A DNA stretch of 22,067 nucleotides. Origin: a virus. A program made the position numbers and the translations under genes. The DNA lies in the IMG/VR virus record IMGVR_UViG_3300034152_001163, positions 1-22,067 of that record; one strand, 5' to 3'. The notes below the pieces were generated by a model. That model worked only from the letters and a program-made list of their open reading frames with translations. It had not been told where the DNA came from and ran no database searches. Below are positions 5,199 through 11,764 of the stretch, one piece after another (within the stretch, counting starts at the first letter, position 1; each line of letters opens with the position of its first letter).

Positions 5199-7665
5199 CT
5201 GCAGCCTCCATCTTTTCTCGTTTTTGTTTCTGCTTAATCCATTTGATTCTGAGGTGTTTCATGTAGTTATTAAACTCGGTGCTAGGTTTTATAGCATCAA
5301 CTCCTCCCATATTTCTTGGCCAGCATCCTATTTTTTCTCGGTACTTGTGAGCTACCCATCCTGGGTTGTATCCTTTTTGCCTTTGAATATACATAAACAT
5401 TCCGTACCATTGTTGTTTGTCTTTTAGTGTAAATTTTTTGTCATCTTTATTCAAGCTTTTTAATTCAGCTTCCAAAGCTTCAATCTTTTTTCCGTAGTTG
5501 GGAATTTCTGTCATGCATTCTGGACACTGCTTACCAGTAAATATACAATCACACTCTTTACACGTCATCTTATGCTTCTCTTTGACGTTACGGATTGCTT
5601 TGTAATGTGCAATCTTTTTCCCTTCCAAAGACCAGTACGTATCGTCCTCATAGAATCCATGTTCATTAACGTTAGCACCGTGGTCAAGAACAATAAAATT
5701 ATCTTTGTTGTGAAACGGTCTCGCTCCCCTTCCAACCATCTGGATGTATCTACCGATTGATTTTGTCGGGCGAGCCAGGCAAACACACTCGATATCTGGG
5801 ATATCTGTCCCTTCGGTGTACAGGTCGACATTGCAAAGCACTCTGACTTCTCCGGACCGGAATCGATTAAGTACTTCCTCTCGCTCTTCGTCTGAGCTAT
5901 AACTATCCAAATGCTCTGCGGTGATGTCGTATTTTTGAAACTCTCTGCAGATGGCGACGGAGTGTTTTACGTTTACCGCGAAAACGATTGTCTTTTTGTT
6001 GTTGGCTATTTTAAGCCAATTTGTGACAATATCACCGATAATTTTGTGGTCTTCTACCGCTTCTCCTAACTCCTTTTTGTCGTAGTCACCGGCAACCATC
6101 CTTATTTTGTCTAAATCCGGTGTAGAAAGTCCGTAGTAAACGCCTGGAACCAAAGCTCCTGCCTCAATCAATTGCTTTACGGAAACAGGCTGTACGAGGC
6201 TCTCATAGTAATTACCCATAGCAACTCCGGAAGACAGTGACGGTGTCGCAGTAAATCCGATGACAATTTTGTCTTGATATTTTTCGAGAGTGTCTTGAAA
6301 TGTTTTTGATAGTGAGCGGTGGCAATTACCCGTAATAGAAACTCTGTTATTTCGTCGGATTATAATATTTCCACTTGGCACTCGAACACAGTAAACATTT
6401 CCATGGTAGTTATATTTAGATTTTTTGATTGTTTGGCATGATTTTGTGTTTGTAAATTTAAAGCACATCCTATGGACATCCTTGTATGTTTCTTTTCTGC
6501 TATCTTTTTGGATGTTATGAGAAGACCATATCCCTCCGAGAGCGCATAATGCCTGAATAAAGTCTGCGTCTTTCCCGTTTGTTCCGCTCCAGTACGTCAC
6601 ACCTTTTGTATATCCATCCCACAAAACAAGCTCTTTAATAAAGTCCACAGCATAGTCTTTTGAAATGTCTTCCAGATGAATTATATCTCTCAAATTTTTA
6701 CTCCACAATCCGTCTGGAACGTAAACCTGGAACCTTCTTTTTTTGTTTGTGTTTCCATTTTCAGGTGTAGATTTTACTTCTTTAAATTCAAATTTGCAAT
6801 GAGATATTATTTTTAACAGTCTATCAATTTTTCTTTCTTTTGAAAACTGAAACTGAATTATTTGTCTTCCTCGTGGTTTCTTTTTGATAATGCAACCGTC
6901 TGCAGCTAATGCAATTTTAAACCTATCAAGAAAAGTAAGTTGTTTTTTTCCGGACCCAAATCCAGCACAAAATATTTTTTGAGAGCCATTAGGTCTCCAG
7001 CCTTCAAATGGTTCTTTACGAGTAGACTTTAATTTTTTTACTAACTGCAGGTGGTTTCCTGTTCCAACAATATCAACATGAGTGTTTTTAAATTTGTACA
7101 TTTTCCCAGTGTATTCTTTTTTTACGATTTTTTCTGGGACAACAAAGTCAACCTTATGAGAGTCCGCGTCAAACTGTGCAACCTTTTCGTGTTTAAGGTT
7201 TTTAATTAACGTCCATCCCGATTCTGTAAGTATCTCAGTTTCTGGGTCTAAGCATTCATCAATGAAAACAACATCCGCATTTATAAACCAGGGGCTTTCC
7301 GTTTCCCCGAAGACAGTGTTCTCTTCAATCTGGATTCTTCTTGAGTATGTTTGAATGGTTCCTATTTGACACATGCTGTTAAGGTTAGACCCTTCTCCTG
7401 CCATTAGAAGACTACTTTCAACCTCACAACTTTCAAATCTATCCTGAAGCTGCATGACTAATTGCCGACGATGCATCAGAGCTAAAACTCTTTTGCGGTT
7501 GTCTATGCATAACTTGGAGATAATTCCCATGATGATGGATTTACCTGAGCCAGTGGGAAGTGTAACTAAAATCTTTCTGAATCCTTTTCTGAGCTGTTCC
7601 CGAATTTTTTCGACCACATCCGACTGATAATCTCTTGGAGTAATCACGACATTTCCTCTCTGCAT
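5191..7665 (-). CDS. SF2 DNA helicase (DECH box) interrupted by an intein
   Basis: 824 codons, of which residues 138-447 are an intein. The joined exteins (~514 aa) form an SF2 helicase of the SSL2/UvsW-like type: a DYQ motif near the N-terminus (Q-motif-like), Walker A LPTGSGKS (36-43), motif II DE|CH split by the intein (136-137/448-449), GFTATP (470-475), motif V TEGTDIP and motif VI QMVGRGARP (641-649). A cysteine cluster CKEC-C...CPEC (702-717) suggests a C-terminal zinc ribbon. It likely unwinds or remodels phage DNA in replication or recombination. The ATG at 7665 has no SD, whereas an in-frame GTG at 7647 has AGAGG at good spacing and may be the true start. The end overlaps the primase gene. 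Confidence 0.9.
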   Translation of the reverse strand: MQRGNVVITPRDYQSDVVEKIREQLRKGFRKILVTLPTGSGKSIIMGIISKLCIDNRKRVLALMHRRQLVMQLQDRFESCEVESSLLMAGEGSNLNSMCQIGTIQTYSRRIQIEENTVFGETESPWFINADVVFIDECLDPETEILTESGWTLIKNLKHEKVAQFDADSHKVDFVVPEKIVKKEYTGKMYKFKNTHVDIVGTGNHLQLVKKLKSTRKEPFEGWRPNGSQKIFCAGFGSGKKQLTFLDRFKIALAADGCIIKKKPRGRQIIQFQFSKERKIDRLLKIISHCKFEFKEVKSTPENGNTNKKRRFQVYVPDGLWSKNLRDIIHLEDISKDYAVDFIKELVLWDGYTKGVTYWSGTNGKDADFIQALCALGGIWSSHNIQKDSRKETYKDVHRMCFKFTNTKSCQTIKKSKYNYHGNVYCVRVPSGNIIIRRNNRVSITGNCHRSLSKTFQDTLEKYQDKIVIGFTATPSLSSGVAMGNYYESLVQPVSVKQLIEAGALVPGVYYGLSTPDLDKIRMVAGDYDKKELGEAVEDHKIIGDIVTNWLKIANNKKTIVFAVNVKHSVAICREFQKYDITAEHLDSYSSDEEREEVLNRFRSGEVRVLCNVDLYTEGTDIPDIECVCLARPTKSIGRYIQMVGRGARPFHNKDNFIVLDHGANVNEHGFYEDDTYWSLEGKKIAHYKAIRNVKEKHKMTCKECDCIFTGKQCPECMTEIPNYGKKIEALEAELKSLNKDDKKFTLKDKQQWYGMFMYIQRQKGYNPGWVAHKYREKIGCWPRNMGGVDAIKPSTEFNNYMKHLRIKWIKQKQKREKMEAAVG
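6325..7254 (-). mobile_element. Intein with LAGLIDADG endonuclease in the helicase
   Basis: Residues 138-447 (310 aa) of the helicase. It begins CLDPETEIL (block A) and has TGNH (block B). Two dodecapeptide-like endonuclease motifs follow, around IALAADG and ELVLWDG. It ends VYCVRVPSG...VSITGN (blocks F/G), followed by Cys+1. The insertion lies between E and C of the DECH box. The residue before the terminal Asn is Gly rather than the usual His, as in some other phage inteins. Removing it rebuilds VFIDECHRSLS exactly. Confidence 0.93.
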
Positions 7666-7679
7666 GAAGATAGATCTTA

Positions 7680-7796
7680 TTAACTATCTTGGCTAGGATC
7701 TTCATTTTCAACTGCATTTTCATTTTCTAAGGAATATCCATGGTAATACCACGGTATAAATCCATGGTTATTCCACGGTATTACCAGTTGACTTCT
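7680..7796 (-). pseudogene. Out-of-frame 3' part of the replisome-organiser-like gene
   Basis: In the +1 frame relative to the gene ending at 7768, the minus strand reads on without a stop from the A5 run at 7800-7796 to TAA 7682-7680. It encodes an IPWNNHGF / IPWYYHGY repeat followed by an acidic, low-complexity tail ENENAVENEDPSQDS. Proteins related to the upstream part typically end with such a tail, so a one-base insertion or a +1 frameshift is likely. The extension fills the otherwise empty gap and ends 14 nt before the helicase ATG. Confidence 0.65.
7736..7779 (-). repeat. 20-bp tandem direct repeat, 24-bp period
   Basis: Two copies on the minus strand, 7779-7760 and 7755-7736, share ACCGTGG-AT-ACCATGGAT with two differences. 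In the shifted frame they encode IPWNNHG and IPWYYHG, so they are best explained as coding repeats. ACCGTG also appears in the promoter spacer at 8264-8280, so an operator role is a weaker alternative. Confidence 0.7.
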
Positions 7797-8106
7797 TTTT
7801 GTCCCAGTAATCCTGTATTCTTTTGCGCTGTTTTTCCGCATGTTCTTTGCGCTTTTGAGTAGATTCGGACAGCCATTCTATGTGGTATTTGCCGTCATCT
7901 TTCATAGTTAGAATCATTTCGATTGCAGGCCAGCACTTTTTGAAGTCTTTTCCAAGGATTTTCCGCGCTTGTTCCACGGTATACCCACCGAATTTTCTTT
8001 GTGCCTGTATCAAATCAAAATAGCATCCTCTTTCAATGCGATTCATATGAGAAACGTCTCTGGCAGCATCGCCATCATAAAATAAAAATGCAGGGTCTTT
8101 AGCCAT
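7768..8106 (-). CDS. Phage replisome-organiser-like protein (DUF1376/YdaU-like N-domain), frame broken at 3' end
   Basis: 112 residues starting at ATG 8106 with a weak AGG upstream. The segment from KDPAFLFYDGDAARDVSHMNRIERGCYFDLI to the conserved IEWLSES and KQRKRIQDYW resembles the N-terminal domain of phage replication-initiation proteins related to DUF1376, which bind DNA through a winged helix and help load the helicase. The frame closes at 7768, right after an A5 run, while a second frame continues the expected acidic tail to 7680. Full length would be ~140 aa. Position immediately upstream of the helicase and primase fits a replication-start role. The family assignment is by eye. Confidence 0.7.
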   Translation of the reverse strand: MAKDPAFLFYDGDAARDVSHMNRIERGCYFDLIQAQRKFGGYTVEQARKILGKDFKKCWPAIEMILTMKDDGKYHIEWLSESTQKRKEHAEKQRKRIQDYWDKKKSTGNTVE

Positions 8107-8114
8107 AATAAAAC

Positions 8115-8198
8115 CTATAAAAAATAGACCAGCCTCCAGACATGGAGACGCAAGGCACGATAGGAGTAATGCTTTGCTACTGGTCTAATATTTTTCAC
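8115..8198 (-). CDS. Possible leader peptide (27 aa) of the replication genes
   Basis: GTG 8198 is preceded by TAGGAG with 8-nt spacing, an excellent SD, and the ORF runs 27 codons to TAG 8117-8115, just before the ATG at 8106. The peptide is basic and aromatic (YSYRALRLHVWRLVYFL). Almost the whole ORF lies in the three-way-junction fold 8125-8187, so translation would have to open the structure. This is typical of attenuating leaders, though it may also be a small membrane-active peptide. Confidence 0.5.
   Translation of the reverse strand: MKNIRPVAKHYSYRALRLHVWRLVYFL
8125..8187. other. Three-way-junction structured element
   Basis: Closing stem TAGACCAG (8125-8132) with CTGGTCTA (8180-8187), a perfect 8 bp. 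Hairpin CTCCA-GACA-TGGAG (8134-8147). Hairpin GCAAGGCA (8150-8157) with TGCTTTGC (8170-8177), with one G·U if read from the plus strand. On the minus strand the closing stem is followed at once by six T, and on the plus strand by AATATTTTT. So it could act as an attenuator or a two-way terminator. No known riboswitch class recognised. Confidence 0.6.
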
Positions 8199-8257
8199 TT
8201 TTGAATCTCCTACCTATTGGTGTGAACTGCAACGGGTTGTCTATGTCCGTTAGTTAA

Positions 8258-8286
8258 AGTATAAATCACGGTAAAAATTATGTCAA
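8258..8286 (-). promoter_or_regulatory. Strong sigma-70-type promoter
   Basis: The minus strand has TTGACA (8286-8281), a 17-bp spacer, then TATACT (8263-8258). The predicted start is near 8251, giving a ~145-nt leader with the 27-codon ORF before the gene at 8106. It should boost the replication genes over the upstream part of the operon. The rest of the gap 8199-8332 shows nothing else I can name. Confidence 0.8.
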
Positions 8287-8332
8287 TAGTATTTTTGAAC
8301 AAAGTCTTTACCAAATCAAATGGGTTAAAAAA

Positions 8333-8527
8333 TCAATTAGATTCCACGTTATCACGATTATCAGTCCGGCTGCCGCTGCTGTAGCGAATGGAGTCCATAT
8401 CAGCCTTGAGCCCTGCCCTGAGGATTTTCGTCGCATAAGTCGTCCTTTTGAGGTGGTTTCTTTCTGCAAGAAGGTCCAGCGCCATTCCTTCTTCTTCTGT
8501 TAGTGAACAATTAACTCTATCTCTCAT
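8333..8527 (-). CDS. Ribbon-helix-helix-like DNA-binding protein
   Basis: 64 residues from ATG 8527, with AAGGA 7 nt upstream. RVNCSLTEEE (strand), helix ALDLLAERNHL, then KRTTYATKILRAGLK (second helix) match the CopG/Arc ribbon-helix-helix plan; the C-terminal ~20 residues are polar. The start overlaps the preceding gene by 11 nt. Such proteins dimerise and repress promoters. The strong promoter 8258-8286 lies just downstream and is a plausible target, but no matching operator was identified. Confidence 0.6.
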   Translation of the reverse strand: MRDRVNCSLTEEEGMALDLLAERNHLKRTTYATKILRAGLKADMDSIRYSSGSRTDNRDNVESN

Positions 8528-8924
8528 AAGTAATTCCTTCTTCGTTTGGAGGTGGTATGTTTATGCCAAGAAAGTCTGCTGCCCAATTTCTTATTTGAGT
8601 CATCCATTCTTCCCACTCTGCGGTAGATAGCTCTGCAGAGCTTTTGACTGTCGGGGGGAGTGGTGGATTCTCTTCTCTAAGAAATTCAAACTTCATAGCT
8701 TCCTTGGCTTGCTCGTTGGTCGTGTATCCGCACTCTTCTCTAATCATTGGAAACACAACTCCATGAGCGTATGCGTTTTGGTTAAGAGAGCGACTTTTTC
8801 GGAACTGTTTGATACTGCATATTACTCTCTTGCCCTCATGCTTAAGCATGTCATCTTTAAAACGACCGGCCATTTCTGGAACAAACTGACCATTTTGAAT
8901 GGTTCCTGGGTGTAGGGCAATCAT
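8517..8924 (-). CDS. NinB-like phage recombination protein
   Basis: 135 residues, with ATGA coupling to the upstream exonuclease gene. The KSRSLNQNAYAHGVVFPMI segment and the later WEEWMTQIRNWAADFLGINIPPPNE are typical of a phage family resembling NinB (lambda Orf), which loads on single-stranded DNA and SSB during recombination. Length agrees with NinB (~140). The neighbours, a Cas4/RecB-like exonuclease and a candidate annealing protein, support a recombination function. I judge the family by pattern, and a different RSLNQN-containing family is possible. Confidence 0.55.
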   Translation of the reverse strand: MIALHPGTIQNGQFVPEMAGRFKDDMLKHEGKRVICSIKQFRKSRSLNQNAYAHGVVFPMIREECGYTTNEQAKEAMKFEFLREENPPLPPTVKSSAELSTAEWEEWMTQIRNWAADFLGINIPPPNEEGITYER

Positions 8925-9835
8925 ATTACTTCCGGCTTAAAAGTGTAGGCTCCTCTTGCGCTTTTTTTGCCAGTGACGCGGTATTTCCCGATAATTACAT
9001 TTAGGTTGTCTCCATTTGCAGAAGCTTTAAATCTGCTTTTGCAGATGTCCCATACCTTTTTGTAGTTTGCTGCAGGTTCTTTGAGGGATAAAGCTTCATC
9101 AATCCGAGCTTCCAGTTCGGGGTCGTCTTCAATTTTAAGCTCCGCACCAAAATCGATATCTGGAAGACAAAGGTGTTTGAACGGACATTTTTTGCAAACT
9201 TCTCTGTCAGTGATTCTTTCGGCAAGAGTATTTTCTTTTACATGTTTATTGATTGCTTCCGCTGCTCTAATGGCATATTCTGTTAGCTCATAGTCAAGAG
9301 TAACATTAATCTGTTTAAAGTCGCCACTAGACTTGTCTTTAAAAAGAAGAATTCCCTGCTCCATCTCTTTGAGAAGCATGTATAGGTTGATTTGGATTTT
9401 GTATGAGCGAAGCCATGGTTTTTTGTTTAAATCCTCAAAAGAGTGGATTTGGTCAAAAATGTATGGAGAAGCGGATTTTATTTCTAGTACAACTGGCTTG
9501 CCATCTACAACAAGGACAGCATCAAGATGACCGGTAATCTCTTTTTCTTTCCATTCCAAGGCTGTCTGCTGTTCGATAGGATTGAGGCCAGCTTTGATAA
9601 GGTCAGCCATAATGTGTGCTTCTTGCCGATTACCTTCTTCAAATCTCATAAGAGAGTCAGCATCCCATAGTTCTTTCTTTTCCCATTGGGTCCGCTCATA
9701 TACTCCACGACGAATACAACCTTTAAGCTCAGGAACAAAGTATCCGAGGGAAGACGCTCTATTCGTATGACATGGAAAGCGCTTCGGAACAAAAAGATTT
9801 TTTATTTGTTCTGGAATGTTAGGAAGTTCAATCAT
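8921..9835 (-). CDS. Cas4/RecB-like PD-(D/E)xK exonuclease
   Basis: 304 residues. The nuclease core has FEEGNRQE (66-72), TGHLDAVL (101-108), VLEIKSA (117-122) and QINLYML (148-154), i.e. the E, D, ExK and QxxxY motifs of RecB-family nucleases. Four cysteines, C40 and C214/C217/C223 (CKKCPFKHLC), suggest the iron-sulphur cluster of Cas4/AddB-type enzymes. It should resect double-stranded ends for phage recombination. The ATG at 9835 overlaps the upstream stop by 1 nt (TAATG), with AAGGAG upstream, and the 3' end overlaps the NinB-like gene by 4 nt. Confidence 0.85.
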   Translation of the reverse strand: MIELPNIPEQIKNLFVPKRFPCHTNRASSLGYFVPELKGCIRRGVYERTQWEKKELWDADSLMRFEEGNRQEAHIMADLIKAGLNPIEQQTALEWKEKEITGHLDAVLVVDGKPVVLEIKSASPYIFDQIHSFEDLNKKPWLRSYKIQINLYMLLKEMEQGILLFKDKSSGDFKQINVTLDYELTEYAIRAAEAINKHVKENTLAERITDREVCKKCPFKHLCLPDIDFGAELKIEDDPELEARIDEALSLKEPAANYKKVWDICKSRFKASANGDNLNVIIGKYRVTGKKSARGAYTFKPEVI

Positions 9836-10725
9836 TACATTGCTCCTTCTGATTTTTTAAAGTTAGTATAATCTTCTTTTATTTTGTTGTGGGTTACTTG
9901 AAGCCTTTTGCCTTTAAGGTGCGCCCGATTTCTTTTGCCTTTAACCATGCCGGACTTGTCGGGCTTTGGAAACTCAGAGTATTTTTCCAGTTGGTTGGCA
10001 AGAGCGTTTTTGTCCCCGTTGTTCATTTCCATAAGCATCGAACCAATTTCACTTCTAAGTATCTTGTCTTGCTCTGTGTCTGCCGGTGGTGGTGATTTGT
10101 CGTTGCCTTTGGATTGGTAATTAACATGAGCGCAGGTGTCTTTATCGATTTTGCCTTCAGAGTATTCTTTAATCTCTTGCCAAGTGTATGCCAGCCCGAG
10201 CAGGTCTTTTATTCCGCGCTGAAGCATGTTGGTAAATGCTTTTTTCTGGACTGAAACAACATCGATTTCAGAGAGTGGTTTTGGAGAGCCATCTTTCATG
10301 CAGAAAAAACTGTCTCGGGTAGAGCATTTTCCGACATTTGACTTGTAGTTGTTTTGCCAGACAAAGTCCCCTGTAACAGTATAAATACGGTATTCTCCAA
10401 GTTCATCTGTAACTGTTTCTGGTTCAATGTATTTTGCATTTTCAACGCGGATTCCAAAACCACCTGCAATTTTATCGCAGCCAGACTTTAAAAGGTAGGG
10501 TTTTCCTCCTTGGTTTGTCCAGTCGGCATAGTTGGTCATTTTGATTGCAAGCTTCCTGATGCGATCCAAAGCTTTCATGTATCGCTCAGCCTGATTCAAT
10601 GATTTTTCAAGGGCTTCTACCGGTATTGCCGCGTCAACCCCTCCCTGTATGGCAGGTAGGTTTTCTGTTTGAACTGTAATTGGAACAGCGGCCTGTTCTA
10701 CTTTTTTGTCATCTGGAAGTGACAT
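9835..10725 (-). CDS. Candidate phage annealing/recombination protein
   Basis: 296 residues, no signal or membrane segment. The central part has YADWTNQGGKPYLLKSGCDKIAGGFGI, an alternating-strand stretch, STRDSFF, and EIDVVSVQKKAFTNMLQRGIKDLLGL. I have the impression of a family found beside phage exonucleases, but I cannot name it firmly. The C-terminal third is charged and flexible. Its place directly before the exonuclease gene (1-nt overlap) is where single-strand annealing proteins of the RecT/Bet/Erf kind usually sit, hence the call. Role inferred mainly from context. Confidence 0.5.
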   Translation of the reverse strand: MSLPDDKKVEQAAVPITVQTENLPAIQGGVDAAIPVEALEKSLNQAERYMKALDRIRKLAIKMTNYADWTNQGGKPYLLKSGCDKIAGGFGIRVENAKYIEPETVTDELGEYRIYTVTGDFVWQNNYKSNVGKCSTRDSFFCMKDGSPKPLSEIDVVSVQKKAFTNMLQRGIKDLLGLAYTWQEIKEYSEGKIDKDTCAHVNYQSKGNDKSPPPADTEQDKILRSEIGSMLMEMNNGDKNALANQLEKYSEFPKPDKSGMVKGKRNRAHLKGKRLQVTHNKIKEDYTNFKKSEGAM

Positions 10726-10748
10726 AATTCCTCCAAATTAAAGGTTTA

Positions 10749-11015
10749 TTATTGATTGTACAGAGCAAAAACTTGCTCTCGGTTTTCTTTCGATGATTCA
10801 AAATTCGATTTACTTTCTTCCCATAGTTCGACTCTACCGGTATCGGATTTTTTGCACTTGTCTGCAAATTTGATTCCGACCTTGCAGAGGCTATGAACGA
10901 TAAAAAACTTTGCCGGCTCCTGGTTTTCAATGACATCAACAACCTCTTCCATTAAAGATGTGAGAAATTCGATTCTGGTCTCAAGAGACTGAATTCGTAA
11001 TTGTGATGCTGACAT
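10749..11015 (-). CDS. Small hypothetical early protein (88 aa)
   Basis: First gene of the leftward operon, ATG 11015, with GAGGA upstream. The N-terminus (SQLRIQSLETRIEFLTSLMEEVVDVIEN) predicts an amphipathic helix or short coiled coil; the rest is mixed with two cysteines. As first gene after an operator-bearing promoter it could be a regulator, but no DNA-binding motif is visible. Confidence 0.6.
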   Translation of the reverse strand: MSASQLRIQSLETRIEFLTSLMEEVVDVIENQEPAKFFIVHSLCKVGIKFADKCKKSDTGRVELWEESKSNFESSKENREQVFALYNQ

Positions 11016-11062
11016 AAAACATCCTCGTTAAAGGTTAGTTCTTTTCTTTGCTTGGTTACCTA

Positions 11063-11091
11063 AATATACCACTGGTTACCAGTGTTGTCAA
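11063..11091 (-). promoter_or_regulatory. Early leftward promoter
   Basis: The minus strand has TTGACA (11091-11086), exactly 17 bp, then TATATT (11068-11063). It lies ~50 bp before the start of the first leftward gene and reads away from the terminase genes. Its spacer is filled by the palindrome 11070-11084. Confidence 0.85.
11070..11084. promoter_or_regulatory. Palindromic operator CACTGGTTACCAGTG
   Basis: A perfect 7+1+7 inverted repeat located between the -35 and -10 of the leftward promoter. A second partial copy (TTGGTTACC) lies at 11052-11060, just past the -10. A dimeric repressor bound here would block the early promoter. The repressor is not in this window, or is one of the small proteins. 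Confidence 0.75.
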
Positions 11092-11107
11092 GTAAAAAAT
11101 GCACAAT

Positions 11108-11136
11108 TTGATTTTTTTTTGTAATTATGCTATACT
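11108..11136 (+). promoter_or_regulatory. Rightward promoter for the terminase genes
   Basis: TTGATT (11108-11113), 17-bp spacer with a T-rich run, TATACT (11131-11136). It sits 37 bp before the TerS start and is back to back with the leftward promoter; the two -35 boxes are only 16 bp apart. Confidence 0.75.
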
Positions 11137-11173
11137 ATAAGAGTGTAAAGTCAATAATGACAGGGAGTTTAGT

Positions 11174-11764
11174 ATGCCACCAAAAGGAAAAAAAGCCGCA
11201 AGGGTGAGCCCGAAGACTTGGGGGCTTATCAAAGGTCTTTATGTTGGAGGGAATTTTTCTTCCATTGAAGATTTGCACTCGTACCTTGAAAAAAACTTTG
11301 AATCCGGAACGTACCCATCTTTTTTCCGGTTAAGAGCTGTTGCAAATAAGCAAAAGTGGTACGATGAAAAAACTCAGAATCCAGTAAAAGACATTATTGC
11401 TCAGAGCACTCTAGAGCTGTTTGCTCAAGAGGGTATGCCCAAAAGAGAGGCAGTTAAGCTTTGTATCGAAGGTATGACTGCTGGCAGGCAATGCTTTGAA
11501 AAGCTACAGAAAAGAATTGTTGATGAAGGCAATATGCCTCAGGCAATAGAGATTCTTGAGTTTATGAAAAACCATATCAAGGACCAGGGTGTAGCTCTTC
11601 GTTATTTGTCTGAATACAATAAAATGTGTGGTAACTATGAGCCAGTTAAGGTTCAAGATGTGACCACAGAGGCGGAAGCTCAAAGCAAAGCAAACGACGA
11701 AGCTTACAAGAAACGGTTTAAATTGTATGAATCAGCTAAAGATAGAACCGGTACTGACGGCTGA
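11174..11764 (+). CDS. terS: Terminase small subunit
   Basis: 196 residues from ATG 11174 with AGGGAG upstream. The basic N-terminus is followed by a helix-turn-helix-like region (WGLIKGLYVGGNFSSIEDLHSYLE ... FFRLRAVANKQKWY), common in DNA-recognising small terminase subunits, then a long helical region for oligomerisation. Its main support is position: it overlaps the start of the large subunit by 38 nt. It should bind the phage packaging start site and regulate TerL. Confidence 0.75.
   Translation: MPPKGKKAARVSPKTWGLIKGLYVGGNFSSIEDLHSYLEKNFESGTYPSFFRLRAVANKQKWYDEKTQNPVKDIIAQSTLELFAQEGMPKREAVKLCIEGMTAGRQCFEKLQKRIVDEGNMPQAIEILEFMKNHIKDQGVALRYLSEYNKMCGNYEPVKVQDVTTEAEAQSKANDEAYKKRFKLYESAKDRTGTDG

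Noticed and set aside
5565-5831. 88-codon minus-strand ORF within the helicase
   Set aside because: It is a different frame over helicase motifs V-VI, with no ribosome binding site and no recognisable product.
7736-7779. Iterons of a replication origin
   Set aside because: Only two copies, and they read as a peptide repeat in the shifted frame of the gene, so coding explains them.
8125-8187. tRNA or hammerhead ribozyme
   Set aside because: No T-loop, anticodon arm or CCA; the junction strands lack the CUGAUGA/GAAA core.
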